Positions 12,048-22,839 of a stretch of DNA of 64,000 nucleotides are shown here, one piece after another (position 1 is the first letter of the stretch; every line of letters starts with the position of its first letter). Source of the stretch: Cryptomeria japonica (taxonomy: Eukaryota; Streptophyta; Pinopsida; Cupressales; Cupressaceae); assembly GCF_030272615.1 (NCBI RefSeq), contig NC_081413.1:562844510-562908509 (forward strand), in the 5' to 3' direction. The notes under the pieces were generated by a model. The model was not told the DNA's origin and ran no database searches. It saw only the letters and a program-made list of their open reading frames with translations. A program made the position numbers and the translations under genes.

Positions 12048-12779
12048 TGGCTTTTTTGATCGATACGAGATAACAAATTTTTAAAGATTTTGAGAAAATC
12101 ATGTAATAAATTTGAAGTATCAATATTATAGGTTATAATTCAAGATCAATTATTATAATGATAAATTATTTATTATATTGTCATCAATCATAGATCATGG
12201 ATTGTGACTAAAATTATTTATACAAAATATTCATTACATTCATTTTCTAAAAGATGGATGCTTTGTGAAATTCTATATTTCTATAATTCCATTTCATAAA
12301 CAACTCAAATTTTGACTCTATATTTCAACAATATAATTTTTATTTTATTTTTAAGGGTGTTGATAGTAGATAATTTTGACACATCAAATATAATGGTGGG
12401 GATGTGGGGATTTTGAAATAAGTGATTTATATTATATAGAATGTTCTTTCGACCTTTGAACTCCCAAAATGTTTTTCTTGCCAAAACTCGATTGTGGTTC
12501 TTCCTCTCTCAATGATATTACTTGAGGAAGGTCTTAAACTCAAGAATAAGTTAACAATATTGTCCTCACAAAGATTTGTACCTAATTCATGTGTATCAAT
12601 TGAAAATAAAAAAATTATTTTTTAAAAATGTTTGATTTTATAATTAAGAATTTAATTTTGATCACAAATTTGTACTGTAAACAACTTACTAAATCATTGT
12701 AAACCGAAGAAAAAGACATAAGAATTAATTAAATTAAACAAATTGTTGGATAAATGAAACATATTAGATTATGGTTCTT

Positions 12780-13047
12780 GTCTATTAAGTTATCACCAAT
12801 AAATGAATCTTGTACAAATCAAACGGTAAACAAACTTACATGGAGTGAATCTTGATATTATAAATCTATATATTTTCAGTGGTTAATGGCAAGGGCATGA
12901 GTAATAGACAGGCTCTCCGCATTATCACTTGATATTCTTTTAACTCATATTAGGACAAAGATTTCTTACAGAGATGTTGTATGATATTCCCTTCTCTCTC
13001 AGAGAGGGCGATTCTTGTGGAAGAAAATATCCAATCTCAGTTTTTTG
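12780..13047 (+). pseudogene. F-box gene 5' fragment
   Basis: Promoter-like sequence (CACCAATAAATGAATCTTG, GGAGTGAATCTTGATATTATA) runs into the start of the F-box coding region: GGTTAATGGCAAGGGCATGA, then AGACAGGCTCTCCGCATTATC and TCTCTCAGAGAGGGCGATTC, matching copy B residues about 6-58. Homology stops near 13047. An in-frame TGA and other changes make it non-coding. The rest of the gene is absent here. Confidence 0.85.
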
Positions 13048-13550
13048 TGAATATATTATCTAGCATAAAAAAATGGGTGAATAATATAATTTTTTTTGGA
13101 AAGTGAGATTCAAATTTAAATTTAAAAATGAAATAATCAAGTTAATTTAAATAAGTTTTTAAGTCAATACAAGTAAAACAAATGAAAAATAATTTTGAAG
13201 CAAAATAGAATATTTATGTATGTAAATAAAAATACTTTAAGTAAAATATCTTATCAATAAAATACAATAATCATTAAGTAAATAAAGTAATCTATTTTTT
13301 TAATTAGATATATTTAACAAAACTAATGAATAACATTTAAATAAAATGATTATCAAGATTTTTTCATCAATAATTGATTTAGCATTATATTAATAATGGA
13401 GATTTTGAACTTGGCCTGAATCAGTTGGGGCAAGAGAAGGGAGACACCTCTCCAAAGCACATATGACCTACAAACTGAGACCCAGGTCAAGAACATTACA
13501 ACTTCATTTTTTCTGCAACTTTAATATGAGATCGAAGAGTAATCTTCTTA
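13048..13550. other. AT-rich spacer
   Basis: No gene or element recognised. It separates the F-box fragment from duplicated block B. Confidence 0.5.
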
Positions 13551-13721
13551 CACGCTTATCCCTCAAAGTGAAGCGTTGATTCTTCAACTCACCTTATCTT
13601 TTTAATATAACCGTTGGGCTTAATTATTATTATATTATATGCCATATTCCACATTACAAATCTTGTTGGACAAGCCCAAACGGCATTGAAATTAGAACAT
13701 GGATTGAATCTTGATATTGTT

Positions 13722-13732
13722 ATTCTATATCT
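13722..13732 (+). promoter_or_regulatory. Possible TATA region of the F-box gene
   Basis: ATTCTATATCT lies about 90 bases upstream of the ATG, in a block conserved with copy A. It is a weak match to a TATA box. Confidence 0.3.
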
Positions 13733-13815
13733 ATGTTTGCTTACTCCACATTCAGTAGTTTTCCAAAATTAATGGCAGTGGCAGACAAAAGATAAGGGAA
13801 AATCAGATAGCAGCA

Positions 13816-15176
13816 ATGGCAATCACAAGGTTAATGGCTAGAGCATCCGCAACAGACAGGCTCTCTGCATTATCAGATGATGTTCTTTTAAATCATATTT
13901 TCACAAAGATTTCTTACAAAGATGTTGTACGCTCCTCCATCCTCTCTCAGAGATGGCGATTCTTGTGGAGGAAAATATCCATCCTCAAGTTTTGTCGCCA
14001 GGACTTTGAGAAACAAAGAGATGACATGAGGATACAGGCCATAATTAATAAGACCCTGCTCCAACTCGATGCTCGTCTTCTCTATTTCAATCTTCGAGTT
14101 GCCTTGGATGACCCCAAGGCTGCCGATATCAACACTTGGATTCAACTTGCAGCTGAAAAAAAGGTGAAACGCATGGAGGTATACATCTCTTATAGAGATC
14201 CAAACACTAGAATTGACGCTTCTACCATAATGGAGCTTGGAGACTCTTTTTTTAGATGTGAAAACCTCACTGCCCTACAACTGAAATACATCAATCTTCC
14301 CATGATACCGAATAATTTTGGGGTTTTCCGATCCCTAAAAACACTTTATTGTATGGGTGTTTTGAATTTGGATGATGCCATGTTTGAGCGATTAATGGCT
14401 GTCTGCCCACATTTACGAAATTTGGGGATTGGCATGTCTGAGGGGTTGAGAAACTTGAATATACGTTCTTCCAAACTCAGGTACCTAAAACTAAAAGTTC
14501 TAAGTCCCGATTTATCATTGCAGATGGCTTGTCCCCGATTGATAGAAATCAGCCTCGCCGATTGGGGGCCATACCCAGGGCTGAAATTACTACAAAGAAT
14601 TTCAAGATCAGAATCTATTAAACGTATTACTCTTCTAAATCATAATACGGGCAATGCCATTAATCCAGGAATTCCTAGTATTACTGTTGTTAACAGTTTT
14701 CCTGGGCTTGAAGAGTTGACAATCCATGGCCAATGTTTCCAGGTTAGTATTTTGTACATTCAAGTTAATCAGTGGCTGGTATATTTTCTTCTTGTCCTTT
14801 TATATTTGTGGAGCAACATTATTTCTTTCAAATTCGTGAATATAGGAATGAACCCACATTATCCTTGTTGCAGGAGATGATATCAGATGTGATTTCAGTA
14901 CCAGAGTTGACATTGCCAAATTTGAAGATGGTGCGTGCCCACATTGGCCCAGACAAGGATGGACAGACAGTGGCATTTCTGGGTTTTCTTCTCAGACATA
15001 GTCCATTAAGTGTAACAAAGGTTTTTCTGCCTGAACGCTGCCCTAGGATCATGCGAATTAAATTGCAAGATTTGGAAAAGGAGTTCTCAAAATCAAGATT
15101 GTCTACCGCCACAAGAAGATGGTCAATGAATTCAATAGAATTTTGCCAATTTTGTGGAAAATTTGTTGAATATTAG
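13816..15176 (+). CDS. F-box/LRR (FBD-like) protein, two exons
   Basis: Exon 1 is 13816-14742 (309 codons), the intron 14743-14873 (131 bp, CAG/GTTAGT donor, TTGCAG acceptor, phase 0), exon 2 14874-15176 ending in TAG; 409 residues. Residues about 14-53 form a classic plant F-box (DRLSALSDDVLLNHIFTKIS, SSILSQRWRFLWRK). Residues about 135-260 show leucine-rich repeats (ENLTALQLKYINLP, SLKTLYCMGVLNLDD, SKLRYLKLKV). The C-terminal LPNLKMVRAHI and FLGFLLRHSPLSVTKVFLP resemble an FBD domain. Such proteins bind Skp1 in SCF ubiquitin ligases and choose targets through the LRRs; the target is unknown. The ATG shares its context with copy A. No internal stop or frameshift was seen. Confidence 0.88.
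14743..14873 (+). other. Intron of the F-box gene
   Basis: GT-AG intron with phase 0. The upstream frame reads through most of it before a stop, so an unspliced message would give a 354-residue protein lacking the FBD-like tail. The splice is supported by the clean junction CFQ/EMISD and by conservation of the exon 2 frame in copy A. Confidence 0.85.
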
Positions 15177-16130
15177 TGGCAGGTTAGCAGAATTTGGATA
15201 ACAGTTTCTATTTTCTTAGGGAAATTATTTTTATGAAAGTATAGTAGATGAAACAACCATTTTCTGCATAGTCTCTTCAAAGACTACATAGTATTCCATG
15301 TCAAGGGAATTAGCTGTTTTAAAAACAGATGTACATTTATATGAAAAAAGGGATGGTTATGTTATTTGGATTTTCCATATACTGTTGTAATTTCTGCATT
15401 CATTTGTACAATATGCAATCCTTTTTTAAAGATTTTGTATAGGTGATCCTTGTTATCTGATATTGTATGTCTTAAAAAAAAATATCTATGTTTTCTTGAA
15501 TATTGAACAATTCATAAAGAAAATTTAACAAATCACAAGGGTACTGTAGCAAACTGAGCGGTGGATTTCATGGCGAATGTATGGCACGGAAGAGTGGTGA
15601 GTGCGACTCTGTATGCAAAAATGTAGATCAAGAAGGCTTTGGAGAGTGCTCTGAATTTCAGTGTTTCTGATTTGATAGCTGCAAATATATAATATCTCCT
15701 CTCCTCACCAATATTCCGCTCAGTTTACGTTCTTCTTCTCTACCGGCAGAACGCAGACAAATAGATGATAATAAATTAGGGTCAAGCAGTTTGATTTGCA
15801 GGCTTCTCCATTTCCAAATAATAATTTAGGTTTTCTTTAATTTCAGTCATGACAATCACTATATCATGAAATATATATTTTTAGTAAAATTATATTCTAT
15901 AATAGTTTGATCTCATATTGATAATTCATTGTTTTGATCTTATAGTGATACCTCCTGGTTTTCTTTGCTTAGAATTATCTTTATTTTAAATTTTATTTAC
16001 GAGTAAATGATATTTAAAATTATTTTTTAATCAACATTATTAGTTATTAATAAATTTTTCATAATAATTGTCTTAGTTTTAATGATTAATTGTATTTAAA
16101 ATTCTAATTGTATCATTATGCAATTGATGT

Positions 16131-16619
16131 TGCCCCTATAAAATGTTGCTCCTATAAAAAGACTAGAACTAAAATTATGTCTAAGTTAAAATTAGGAGCC
16201 TCACATCCACTAGGAATTTTAGTAGTGTCAAATCCAAACTTGAGATCTTAAGTTTAATTAAATTAATCGATGTCAACATTTGTAAGAAATTCTAAATATA
16301 ATCACAAATCAAAGTTGAAATCGAGAGCTCTAATAAGTTCAAATTTTTAAAGATTCTTTACTAATATTTTTTTATTTAGACTATTTAAATTCAGCTTTTT
16401 CAATCTTAAATTTTTTTTATTCTAACTTTCTTTTGGAAATTATGTTTATAATATTTCAATTAAACATACAATATTTATAATAATTCTAATGCTAATCAAC
16501 TACACTCATTCAAATTTTGCCAAGAATAATAAACTAGCTAATTTGAACAAACGGCAGGAATAATAAATTTTGCCAAGAATAATACACTAATTCAGCTCTT
16601 GTTTGAGAATTTTGCCTAT
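16131..16619. other. AT-rich spacer
   Basis: No gene recognised. There are short local direct repeats such as TTTTGCCAAGAATAATA at about 16516 and 16567. Confidence 0.5.
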
Positions 16620-16765
16620 AAAGTTGTCACCAATATATGAATCTTGGAAACATCCAATGGTTAACAAACAACGGTAAAGGCACCTGGAGTGAATCTGATA
16701 TTATAAATATGTGTTTTCTTAATCCAATGGAGAGAATCTTGATATTATAAATTCCTTGATATAGG
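16620..16765 (+). pseudogene. F-box promoter remnant without coding part
   Basis: AAGTTGTCACCAATATATGA, ATCTTGGAAACATCCAATGG and GGAGTGAATCTGATATTATA match the promoter block in front of the F-box fragment at 12780-12870. The last part (AGAGAATCTTGATATTATAA) is repeated once more. No coding sequence follows; the MITE-like element begins at 16802. Confidence 0.65.
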
Positions 16766-16801
16766 TATATGAGATTTTCAAGCGCTGATAGTTGTATACA
16801 G

Positions 16802-17179
16802 CCCCTACCTGTCATGATTTTTTTATGACGATTTAGTCATTTCAATGCCTTTTATTTGACGTACTTGTCATAATATATATAATTTTAAAATTTAAATGTT
16901 TATTATTACTAAATTAGTAATTATTAATTGATTATCATTTAATGTTAATATATAATATATATTAGTGTATTAATTTAGAAACTTATTTAGTAAATTTAGG
17001 ATTTTTGCATATATTACTAATTTATCATTATTTTCTTATTAAGATAATGATTTTCATTTCTTCCAAGAAAGATGTGCATTGATTTTATATTTTTTGACAG
17101 TTAATATTTTTCTTAAAACTCAAATGAAAGGCATTGAAATGACTAAAACGTCATCAAAAATTCATATGACTAGTAGGGG
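16802..17179. mobile_element. MITE-like element with about 55-bp inverted repeats
   Basis: The left end (CCCCTACCTGTCATGATTTT, GACGATTTAGTCATTTCAATGCC) is matched in reverse complement by the right end (GGCATTGAAATGACTAAAACGTC, ATATGACTAGTAGGGG). The roughly 270-bp core is AT-rich and non-coding. Size and structure fit a miniature inverted-repeat transposable element; the superfamily is unclear because no target duplication could be fixed. Confidence 0.75.
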
Positions 17180-17373
17180 TGACCGTCAAATTCCAGGCTG
17201 ATTGTCATGCCTAGTTTGCATTAGTTTATTTTTAGATCTCTCACTTACGAAGAGTTGTCCATGCATATGACACTTAAGTTTTTTCAAGTTGCTATTAACT
17301 GAAGACAAAGGTACCGCTCAACATAATTTATACTAAGCCTTGTATCGCAAAAAGATAAAAAAAAAAATTTAAA

Positions 17374-18155
17374 ACTTAAGGGCATTTCCATAGCATATAG
17401 ATATAAAGAGCAAATAAAATAAAGTTTAATCTATGAATTGTAGAAAAAAAAAATTGTTTATATTCATATTGCTGATTACATAGGTAAATATTCAAATATT
17501 AGCTAAGTCAATAGAATAATTGAGATCAAAAGTTAACAACAAATAGTAAAAGTGGAAACCATTTTGAAGTGATCCAACAATTTCATTGTGATTGAGGCAA
17601 GGAGTTTTGTAGGGTTAATTCTATATTTTAGAGAGTTTATCAAATCATATTCCACAATTGCAATGCTTTATATCAGAGGAACAAAAATTGTTTGGGAAAA
17701 AAATCAGCAAACCAAAAGTATAAGATTATTTGAAAAAATTGGATTTTAAAAAATTATAAAAAATTGTAGAAAAATAGACACAAACTACTTTTTTAAATAA
17801 CTTAAGGGCATTTCCATAGCATAGAGATATAGAGAGTAAATAAAACAGAGTTTAATCCATGAATTGTAGAAAGAAAAAAAATTGTTATTTATATTCATAT
17901 TGTTGATTACATAGGCAAATATTCATTTAACCTTTTAAAGGGATAGTCACCAAATACACCAAATAGTTGTCTAAGTCTGAGATCAAAATTTATTAGTCAA
18001 GATCTAGCTATTGTTAGGAAACTGGTAAAAGTGGAAGCCATTTTGAAGTGATCCAAGACTTTGATTGTGATTGAGGCAATGAGTTTTCTAGGGGTAGTTC
18101 AATATTTGAGAAAGCTTATCAAAACATATTCCACAGTGCAATGCTTTATAATCCA
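17374..18155. repeat. Direct duplication, about 425-bp period
   Basis: ACTTAAGGGCATTTCCATAG at 17376 recurs at 17801; both copies continue with ATGAATTGTAGAAA, TTCATATTG and TGATTACATAGG, then AAAAGTGGAA-CCATTTTGAAGTGATCCAA and CATATTCCACA...GCAATGCTTTATA. The copies differ by several indels, so the duplication is old. No coding content. Confidence 0.88.
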
Positions 18156-18465
18156 TGATGGCAATTGGTAAGTCTTTTATATGGGGTAGAATTCAACAAA
18201 AGATATTTGTTTAGGTGAAGTAAAAGATTAGCAAGCCATGGGTTTTGGCAATACCTAGCTTGCAACTACTAGGTAGAGACAAATTTTAATGATTGTGCGT
18301 TGGAGGCTCTTTTATTGCAACTATGTAAGCTTGTTTGTTGCCATTCAGATTTATTTTGTGAAGCACTTTGGATATATTTCTCACACAATGAATTGTATGT
18401 CTTTGTTTGGGCAAAAAACAAAAATATCACTTATAAATTAAAAATTTATATATACATATATACTA

Positions 18466-18530
18466 CATACATGCATGCATACATACATACATACATACAT
18501 ACATACATACATGTGTATGTGTGTGTGTTC
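18466..18530. repeat. (CATA)n/(TG)n microsatellite
   Basis: About ten CATA units flanked by TATATA on the left and TGTGTATGTGTGTGTG on the right. Confidence 0.95.
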
Positions 18531-18534
18531 AAAT

Positions 18535-18860
18535 GTTTAGTGTTGTGGTAGAAACACTCCATTAGTGAGGTAGCAACCAAAGTTCAAACCCCATGAGTTT
18601 TCAACCTTTGTTGGGTCGTTGAGCTTGTGGGTTTCAACAAGTGAAGCGTGGATTATGATGAACCCCGTGAAAAAGGACAAATTAACAAAAAATTTCAACG
18701 TTGATTCCACATTGACTTTCATTCTATCTTGGACCAATCCTATTTCTAATCTATTCACTAATTTCTCGAGCTTTTCTAAGGTTTTGCAAGTTTATACAAT
18801 CATTTTTTTCTTCTTTTTTTTGCTATTTATTGGGATTTTAAACATGATTTTAACTTGATT
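18535..18860 (+). mobile_element. Possible tRNA-derived SINE
   Basis: TTTAGTGTTGTGGTAGAAACAC resembles a tRNA-type A box region, and AGTTCAAACCCC (about 18580-18592) fits the B box consensus GWTCRANNC. The spacing is close to that of tRNA-headed plant SINEs. A T-rich tract at 18805-18822 could mark the tail. I see no clear target duplication; an old tRNA pseudogene is the alternative. Confidence 0.35.
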
Positions 18861-19235
18861 TAAATGCAAAAAAAATCATTGAAAATTGGGTCAACAATTG
18901 GTCAATGATTTTTTCACGAATCAGGATTTTTTGGGGGATTAAATCGACTAGCTCCAAGATTCAAGATTAATCGGGTATAGTCATGATTTTTCGTAGACTA
19001 TTGTTTCTATGGTCTATATAACAGTTTCTCTCTACAATGCAATTGAATCAAAGAATGTTTTGTAAGTCTCAAAAAAAGACCTCTTTGTTGAGGGACGATG
19101 TAATTGATCTTTGATTAAATGAATAAAAATTTCCTGTGTGTGAAAACATCGTCTAATTTTTCTATTTTTGTAGCATTGTTTGTTTCTCTATTTTTTTGAG
19201 ATCTTAGATATTTGTGAAAAGTGACATTATTTCTT
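18861..19235. other. Unassigned spacer
   Basis: Contains TATATAACAG at 19015 followed by a T- and A-rich stretch and AATAAAAATTTCC at 19120, which looks like the end of an LTR or transcription unit, but nothing definite. Confidence 0.35.
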
Positions 19236-19760
19236 TCAAATTCTTGATATAGAAGATGATATCAAATAAAATTTTACATATTTGTGAAAAGTGACATTAT
19301 TTATTTTAAATTCTTGATGCAAATGATGATATCAGATATGATTTTAGAAGCAGAGGTGACATTGCCAAATGTGAAGATGGTGCATGCCCATATTGAGGCC
19401 ACACAATGGTGGGAAGGTAGTGAATTTTTGGGCTTTTCTTCTAAGAAAGAGTTTGAAAACAATTTCCTACAATCTTCAAAGACTAAAGTTTTCATTGTCA
19501 TCAAACATTAGTAGTTATCTTTTCAATGGTTGGCATTGTTAGGCTCAAAACAGATGTACTTCATACACATATAAAATTGGATGGTTATGTTATTTGGATT
19601 TAATTTTGAAATAAATGAAGTGAAATTCTACCATTTATATTGTTTTATTTTAGAAATTCGATGAGCGTTTAATTCATTTATGAATTAAGAAAAAATTTAA
19701 AAAATCATTTATGAAGTAATATGTTGTAGTTTCCAAAAATTATTCATTTTATTATGATCA
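19236..19760 (+). pseudogene. F-box exon 2 relic
   Basis: GATGATATCAGATATGATTT begins a copy of exon 2: residues EMISDMILEAEVTLPNVKMV and HAHIEA, then FLGFSS, after which the frame is lost. The 3' part matches the F-box 3' flank (AGATGTACTTCATACACATA, GGATGGTTATGTTATTTGGA). The stretch before it (TTATTTCTTTCAAATTCTTG) matches the intron end and is present twice (about 19227 and 19300), so the intron end is duplicated here. Confidence 0.8.
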
Positions 19761-20047
19761 AAGTTTAAGAGGTGTAGTAACTTGGAGGATCTGTTTCAAA
19801 ATAGATTGTGTGGTAGTTTTTGTACAAAGATTTCAGATTACAACTCTTCCAAATTCATGAATTGTTGAATCTTGATTTTTTTAGAGTTGATGATTTTTCT
19901 AAAATTTGTTGAACATTATTATTTTTTTAAATTTTGTTCATTATTCTACATTTTTATTGCTTTACAATTGTAGTTTAGATATCTAACAATGTATGTTCCT
20001 CTATTTCCAACCAAATTTATTTTATTTGCTGGATAACATGATTATAC
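19761..20047. other. AT-rich flank of copia-2
   Basis: No gene recognised. It ends at the left edge of the copia-2 LTR. Confidence 0.4.
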
Positions 20048-21265
20048 TATTAGCCATTTGGAGGAACTGATTATGTGTTGCATTAATGTTTTGTCATTGA
20101 TGTCAACACTAGTTGTTTGGATGCTTTATCAGCACCCTTCTCGTCCTAGTAGGTTGAGTGGTTTCTGATTGATTTGGATCCGGCATGATCTGGTAGGCTT
20201 TGTTATAGTTTGGTTATGGAATTGGCTTATTCAAGATACTCATGATCATATTCAATAAGTTGGTTTTGGTCTGGTGCTCAGATGTTATCATGTTTGCTTA
20301 GAAGCTTGGCTTCTTGTTTCGGCGAGAGTTTCATCAACAGAGCTTTTCATGAACATCTTTGATGAATGGAATAAGTGGTGTTGGTGCAGCTTCTGGTAAA
20401 TTTTCAAGATGCTATTGGTGATCATGTTCAAGACTTGATAGATGGAGATCATTGATGTAGCGCATGGACCTATAATTGGTCTCAATTGGTCTAGGTTATG
20501 GACCGGTTTAATGAAGCGTGTGGATTGGACCTCTCGATACGTTTTTGGGATGTCTTATGTGTTGGATATTATTTGTTTGGTCTAAGGCCGACATGTTTTG
20601 TAATTATGTAATTGGTTTATTGTCTAGTGGTTGACCTAATTGTTTATGGTCGAGAGTTTGTATATATAGATGTAAGATCTCATTGTAGATCGGATAGGGA
20701 ATGCAAATGGATATGTAATGTGTGAATAATGTAATATCATTCAAGTAGAGGATTAGGTCGATCATTGGAGATTGAATTGGGTTTATGTAAGTGGATTTAG
20801 TCCTCCGGTATTGAGCTTAGCATAGGAGATGTTATCAGTTGTAGTTCAACTCTTCTCCAGATTGTAGTCTGGATTTCTATGTAGTCAGTGAGACTCCTTT
20901 TGTGATGAGCAATGCGCTATAGGTTGTTGGCCTTCTTGGAAGTGCAGGCCTCTGAATTGTAATTCACATACTTATTGCAGAGCTATTATCTGACTGTGGG
21001 TAGGCTTCCCACCGTGGTTTTTCCCTTTACTAGGTTTTCCATGTATAAATCTTGGTGTCATGTGGATGGTATTTATTATGTGATTGTTGTTTCTGCTTAA
21101 TTGGTTTAACTATTATTCAGGTATTTGGTTTAAGCATTCTAGTAGTAATGTTTTGGGTTCCAGTATTAAATTTTTAATTGCTAATGGTTTCGGTAATCTG
21201 TGACAACTAATTCACCCCCCCCCCCCCCCTCTCATTTGTCTTTTGGTTATTTTAACTATCTAACA
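20048..21265 (+). repeat. copia-2 5' LTR (1218 bp)
   Basis: Starts TATTAGCC (the 3' copy starts TGTTAGCC, so the first G has mutated to A) and ends CTATCTAACA, giving the inverted ends TGTTAG/CTAACA. A TATATATA box lies at 20661-20668 with ATGTAAGATCTCATTG just after it. A C-rich tract of about 15 bases stands near 21219. Confidence 0.93.
20661..20668 (+). promoter_or_regulatory. LTR TATA box of copia-2
   Basis: TATATATA in the middle of the LTR, conserved in the 3' LTR near 26567, in the position expected for the element promoter. Confidence 0.55.
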
Positions 21266-21267
21266 AT

Positions 21268-21279
21268 TGGTATCAGAGC
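21268..21279 (+). other. copia-2 primer binding site
   Basis: TGGTATCAGAGC, complementary to the initiator tRNA-Met 3' end, two bases after the LTR. Confidence 0.95.
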
Positions 21280-21323
21280 TTTGGTCCTCTCTGCAGAAAG
21301 CTTAACCACTTGAGGAAGATCCT

Positions 21324-22230
21324 ATGGCGACTAACAGTTCAAGTTCATCCATTTCTTCTGGAGCTATCTTTCAGAGAGATATTTTGAGGCTTGATGGAAC
21401 AAATTATATAGTATCGAAGATTCAGATGGAGACTCATTTGAGATGTCTTGGGAAGGAGAATTGGGAGATCACACATAACTGTGTCACACCTTATAATCCG
21501 ACATCTGGCAATCCTCCTCTGGAAAACCTGGATAAGGAGATTGAGAATGACTGTAGAGCAAGAGAAGCCCTCTTGTGTGCACTTTCTGATCAACAAATAA
21601 TGGGTTTAACTGAAAAATCATCTAGACTCTTAATGAAGGTGAACCTACAGTGAAGATTTCTAAACTTGATGGTTACCGAGTGAGATATGAAAACCTGAAG
21701 ATTGAAGAAGATGAAAGGATTACTGCATTCATGGAAAGGGTAAATGAGATTGTTCTGGAATTCAATGTTGTGGTGGAACTCTGAGCGAAGATGAAATTGT
21801 TTCTAAAGTTTTGAGAGCCTTACCATCAGCTTACAAAATGAAGGCTACTGCTATTAATGAGTTGAGAAGAATGGCTAATACATATGTCAACAAAGATGCC
21901 TTGGTTGGGAAATTATCTAATTTTGAGCTTGAAGAATTTGGACCTTCTAGAGTTGTGAAGACTGAACCTGTTTTTCATGCATCTACATCTGCAATTGGTA
22001 AGCAAGATTGGAAAGCTTTATATGCAAAGGAATTGGAAGGTATGAAGAGAGAAAATGATGAGTTTGAGAAAATCGAAGCACTATTTGCTAGAACAGTACC
22101 TAAATGACTAGTAGGAAGTAAGTATGAAGGAAAAACACCTTTTAAAAGTTTTGCATGTAATAAGATTGGTCATTTTGCATCAAGATGTCCTGAAAGGAAT
22201 TCAAGATTTGAAGAGAGTTAAAAGATAATT
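21324..22230 (+). pseudogene. copia-2 gag
   Basis: Begins MATNSSSSSISSG and continues with LDGTNYIVSKIQMETHLRC, the copia gag opening. A frameshift near 21630 and another near 21775 split it; 21811-22107 resumes with RALPSAYKMKATAINELRRM. The zinc knuckle at about 22145-22190 reads S-F-A-C-N-K-I-G-H-F-A-S-R-C: its first cysteine has become serine, so metal binding should fail. Confidence 0.9.
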
Positions 22231-22297
22231 TAAGCCTAACCCTAGATATTAGAACAAGCATAAGTACAAGAAAAACAAAGACAAATAATGCTACATA

Positions 22298-22760
22298 GTG
22301 GATGAGAAAGGCATTACTAATTTTGATGATGAACTGACAAGAGACTCTGCTAGTGGTTCCGACAATGGGAAGGAATGGGTGTTCCTAGCTATCAAGAAAG
22401 ATAATCTGGCACTTGAAGATAATGTACTTGAAGAGAAGGCACTTGATTCTAAAATTGAAGACAAGGATGAATGGGTAATTGACAGCGATTTTTCACATCA
22501 TATCACTGGAGATAAAGGGAAGTTTTTGTCTTTGCAAGAATTTGATGGTGGTCTAGTTAGATTTGGAGATGACAAAGCATGTATGATCAAAGGAGAAGAA
22601 ACTATATGATTGGATGGTAAGAACAATACTGACAATTCTTATTATGTTGAAGGTTTAAGGCATAATCTTTTGAGTGTAGAACAATTAGTGGATAAGGGAT
22701 TTCAATTACAGTTCAAAGATGGAAAATGCAAGATCATTAACAGATCTAGATTGGAGATTG
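22298..22760 (+). pseudogene. copia-2 protease region
   Basis: EWVIDSDFSHHITGDKGKF at about 22467-22525: the catalytic D-S-G is D-S-D. It is followed by LQEFDGGLVRFGDDKACMIK, a TGA at about 22607, then YYVEGLRHNLLSVEQLVDKG. An acidic linker lies upstream. Confidence 0.88.
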
Positions 22761-22839
22761 TAACCAGTACACAGACAAAAGGTAACATATTTCCTTGGAA
22801 CTCCGGTGAGAAGACATGTTTGATTACACATATTGATGA

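Larger units (their letters stand above)
13551..16130 (+). repeat. Segmental duplication, copy B of the F-box locus
   Basis: Counterpart of 123-2935. Begins at CACGCTTATCCC and ends near 16130, after the GTATCATTA block that also ends copy A. It holds the intact gene and lacks the AT microsatellite and the 118-bp duplication of copy A. Confidence 0.9.

Noticed and set aside
13888-14145. Minus-strand 85-residue frame inside the F-box gene, and similar shadows at 460-648, 762-1037 and 14828-15112
   Set aside because: Antisense shadows of the F-box exons, present because the sense frame is open or was open.
18535-18610. Functional tRNA gene
   Set aside because: A and B box-like motifs exist but no cloverleaf with a proper acceptor stem can be drawn; at best a tRNA-derived SINE head.
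20288-20485. Frames in the copia-2 LTRs (also 26177-26491)
   Set aside because: LTR sequence without protein similarity; similar frames occur by chance in both LTRs.
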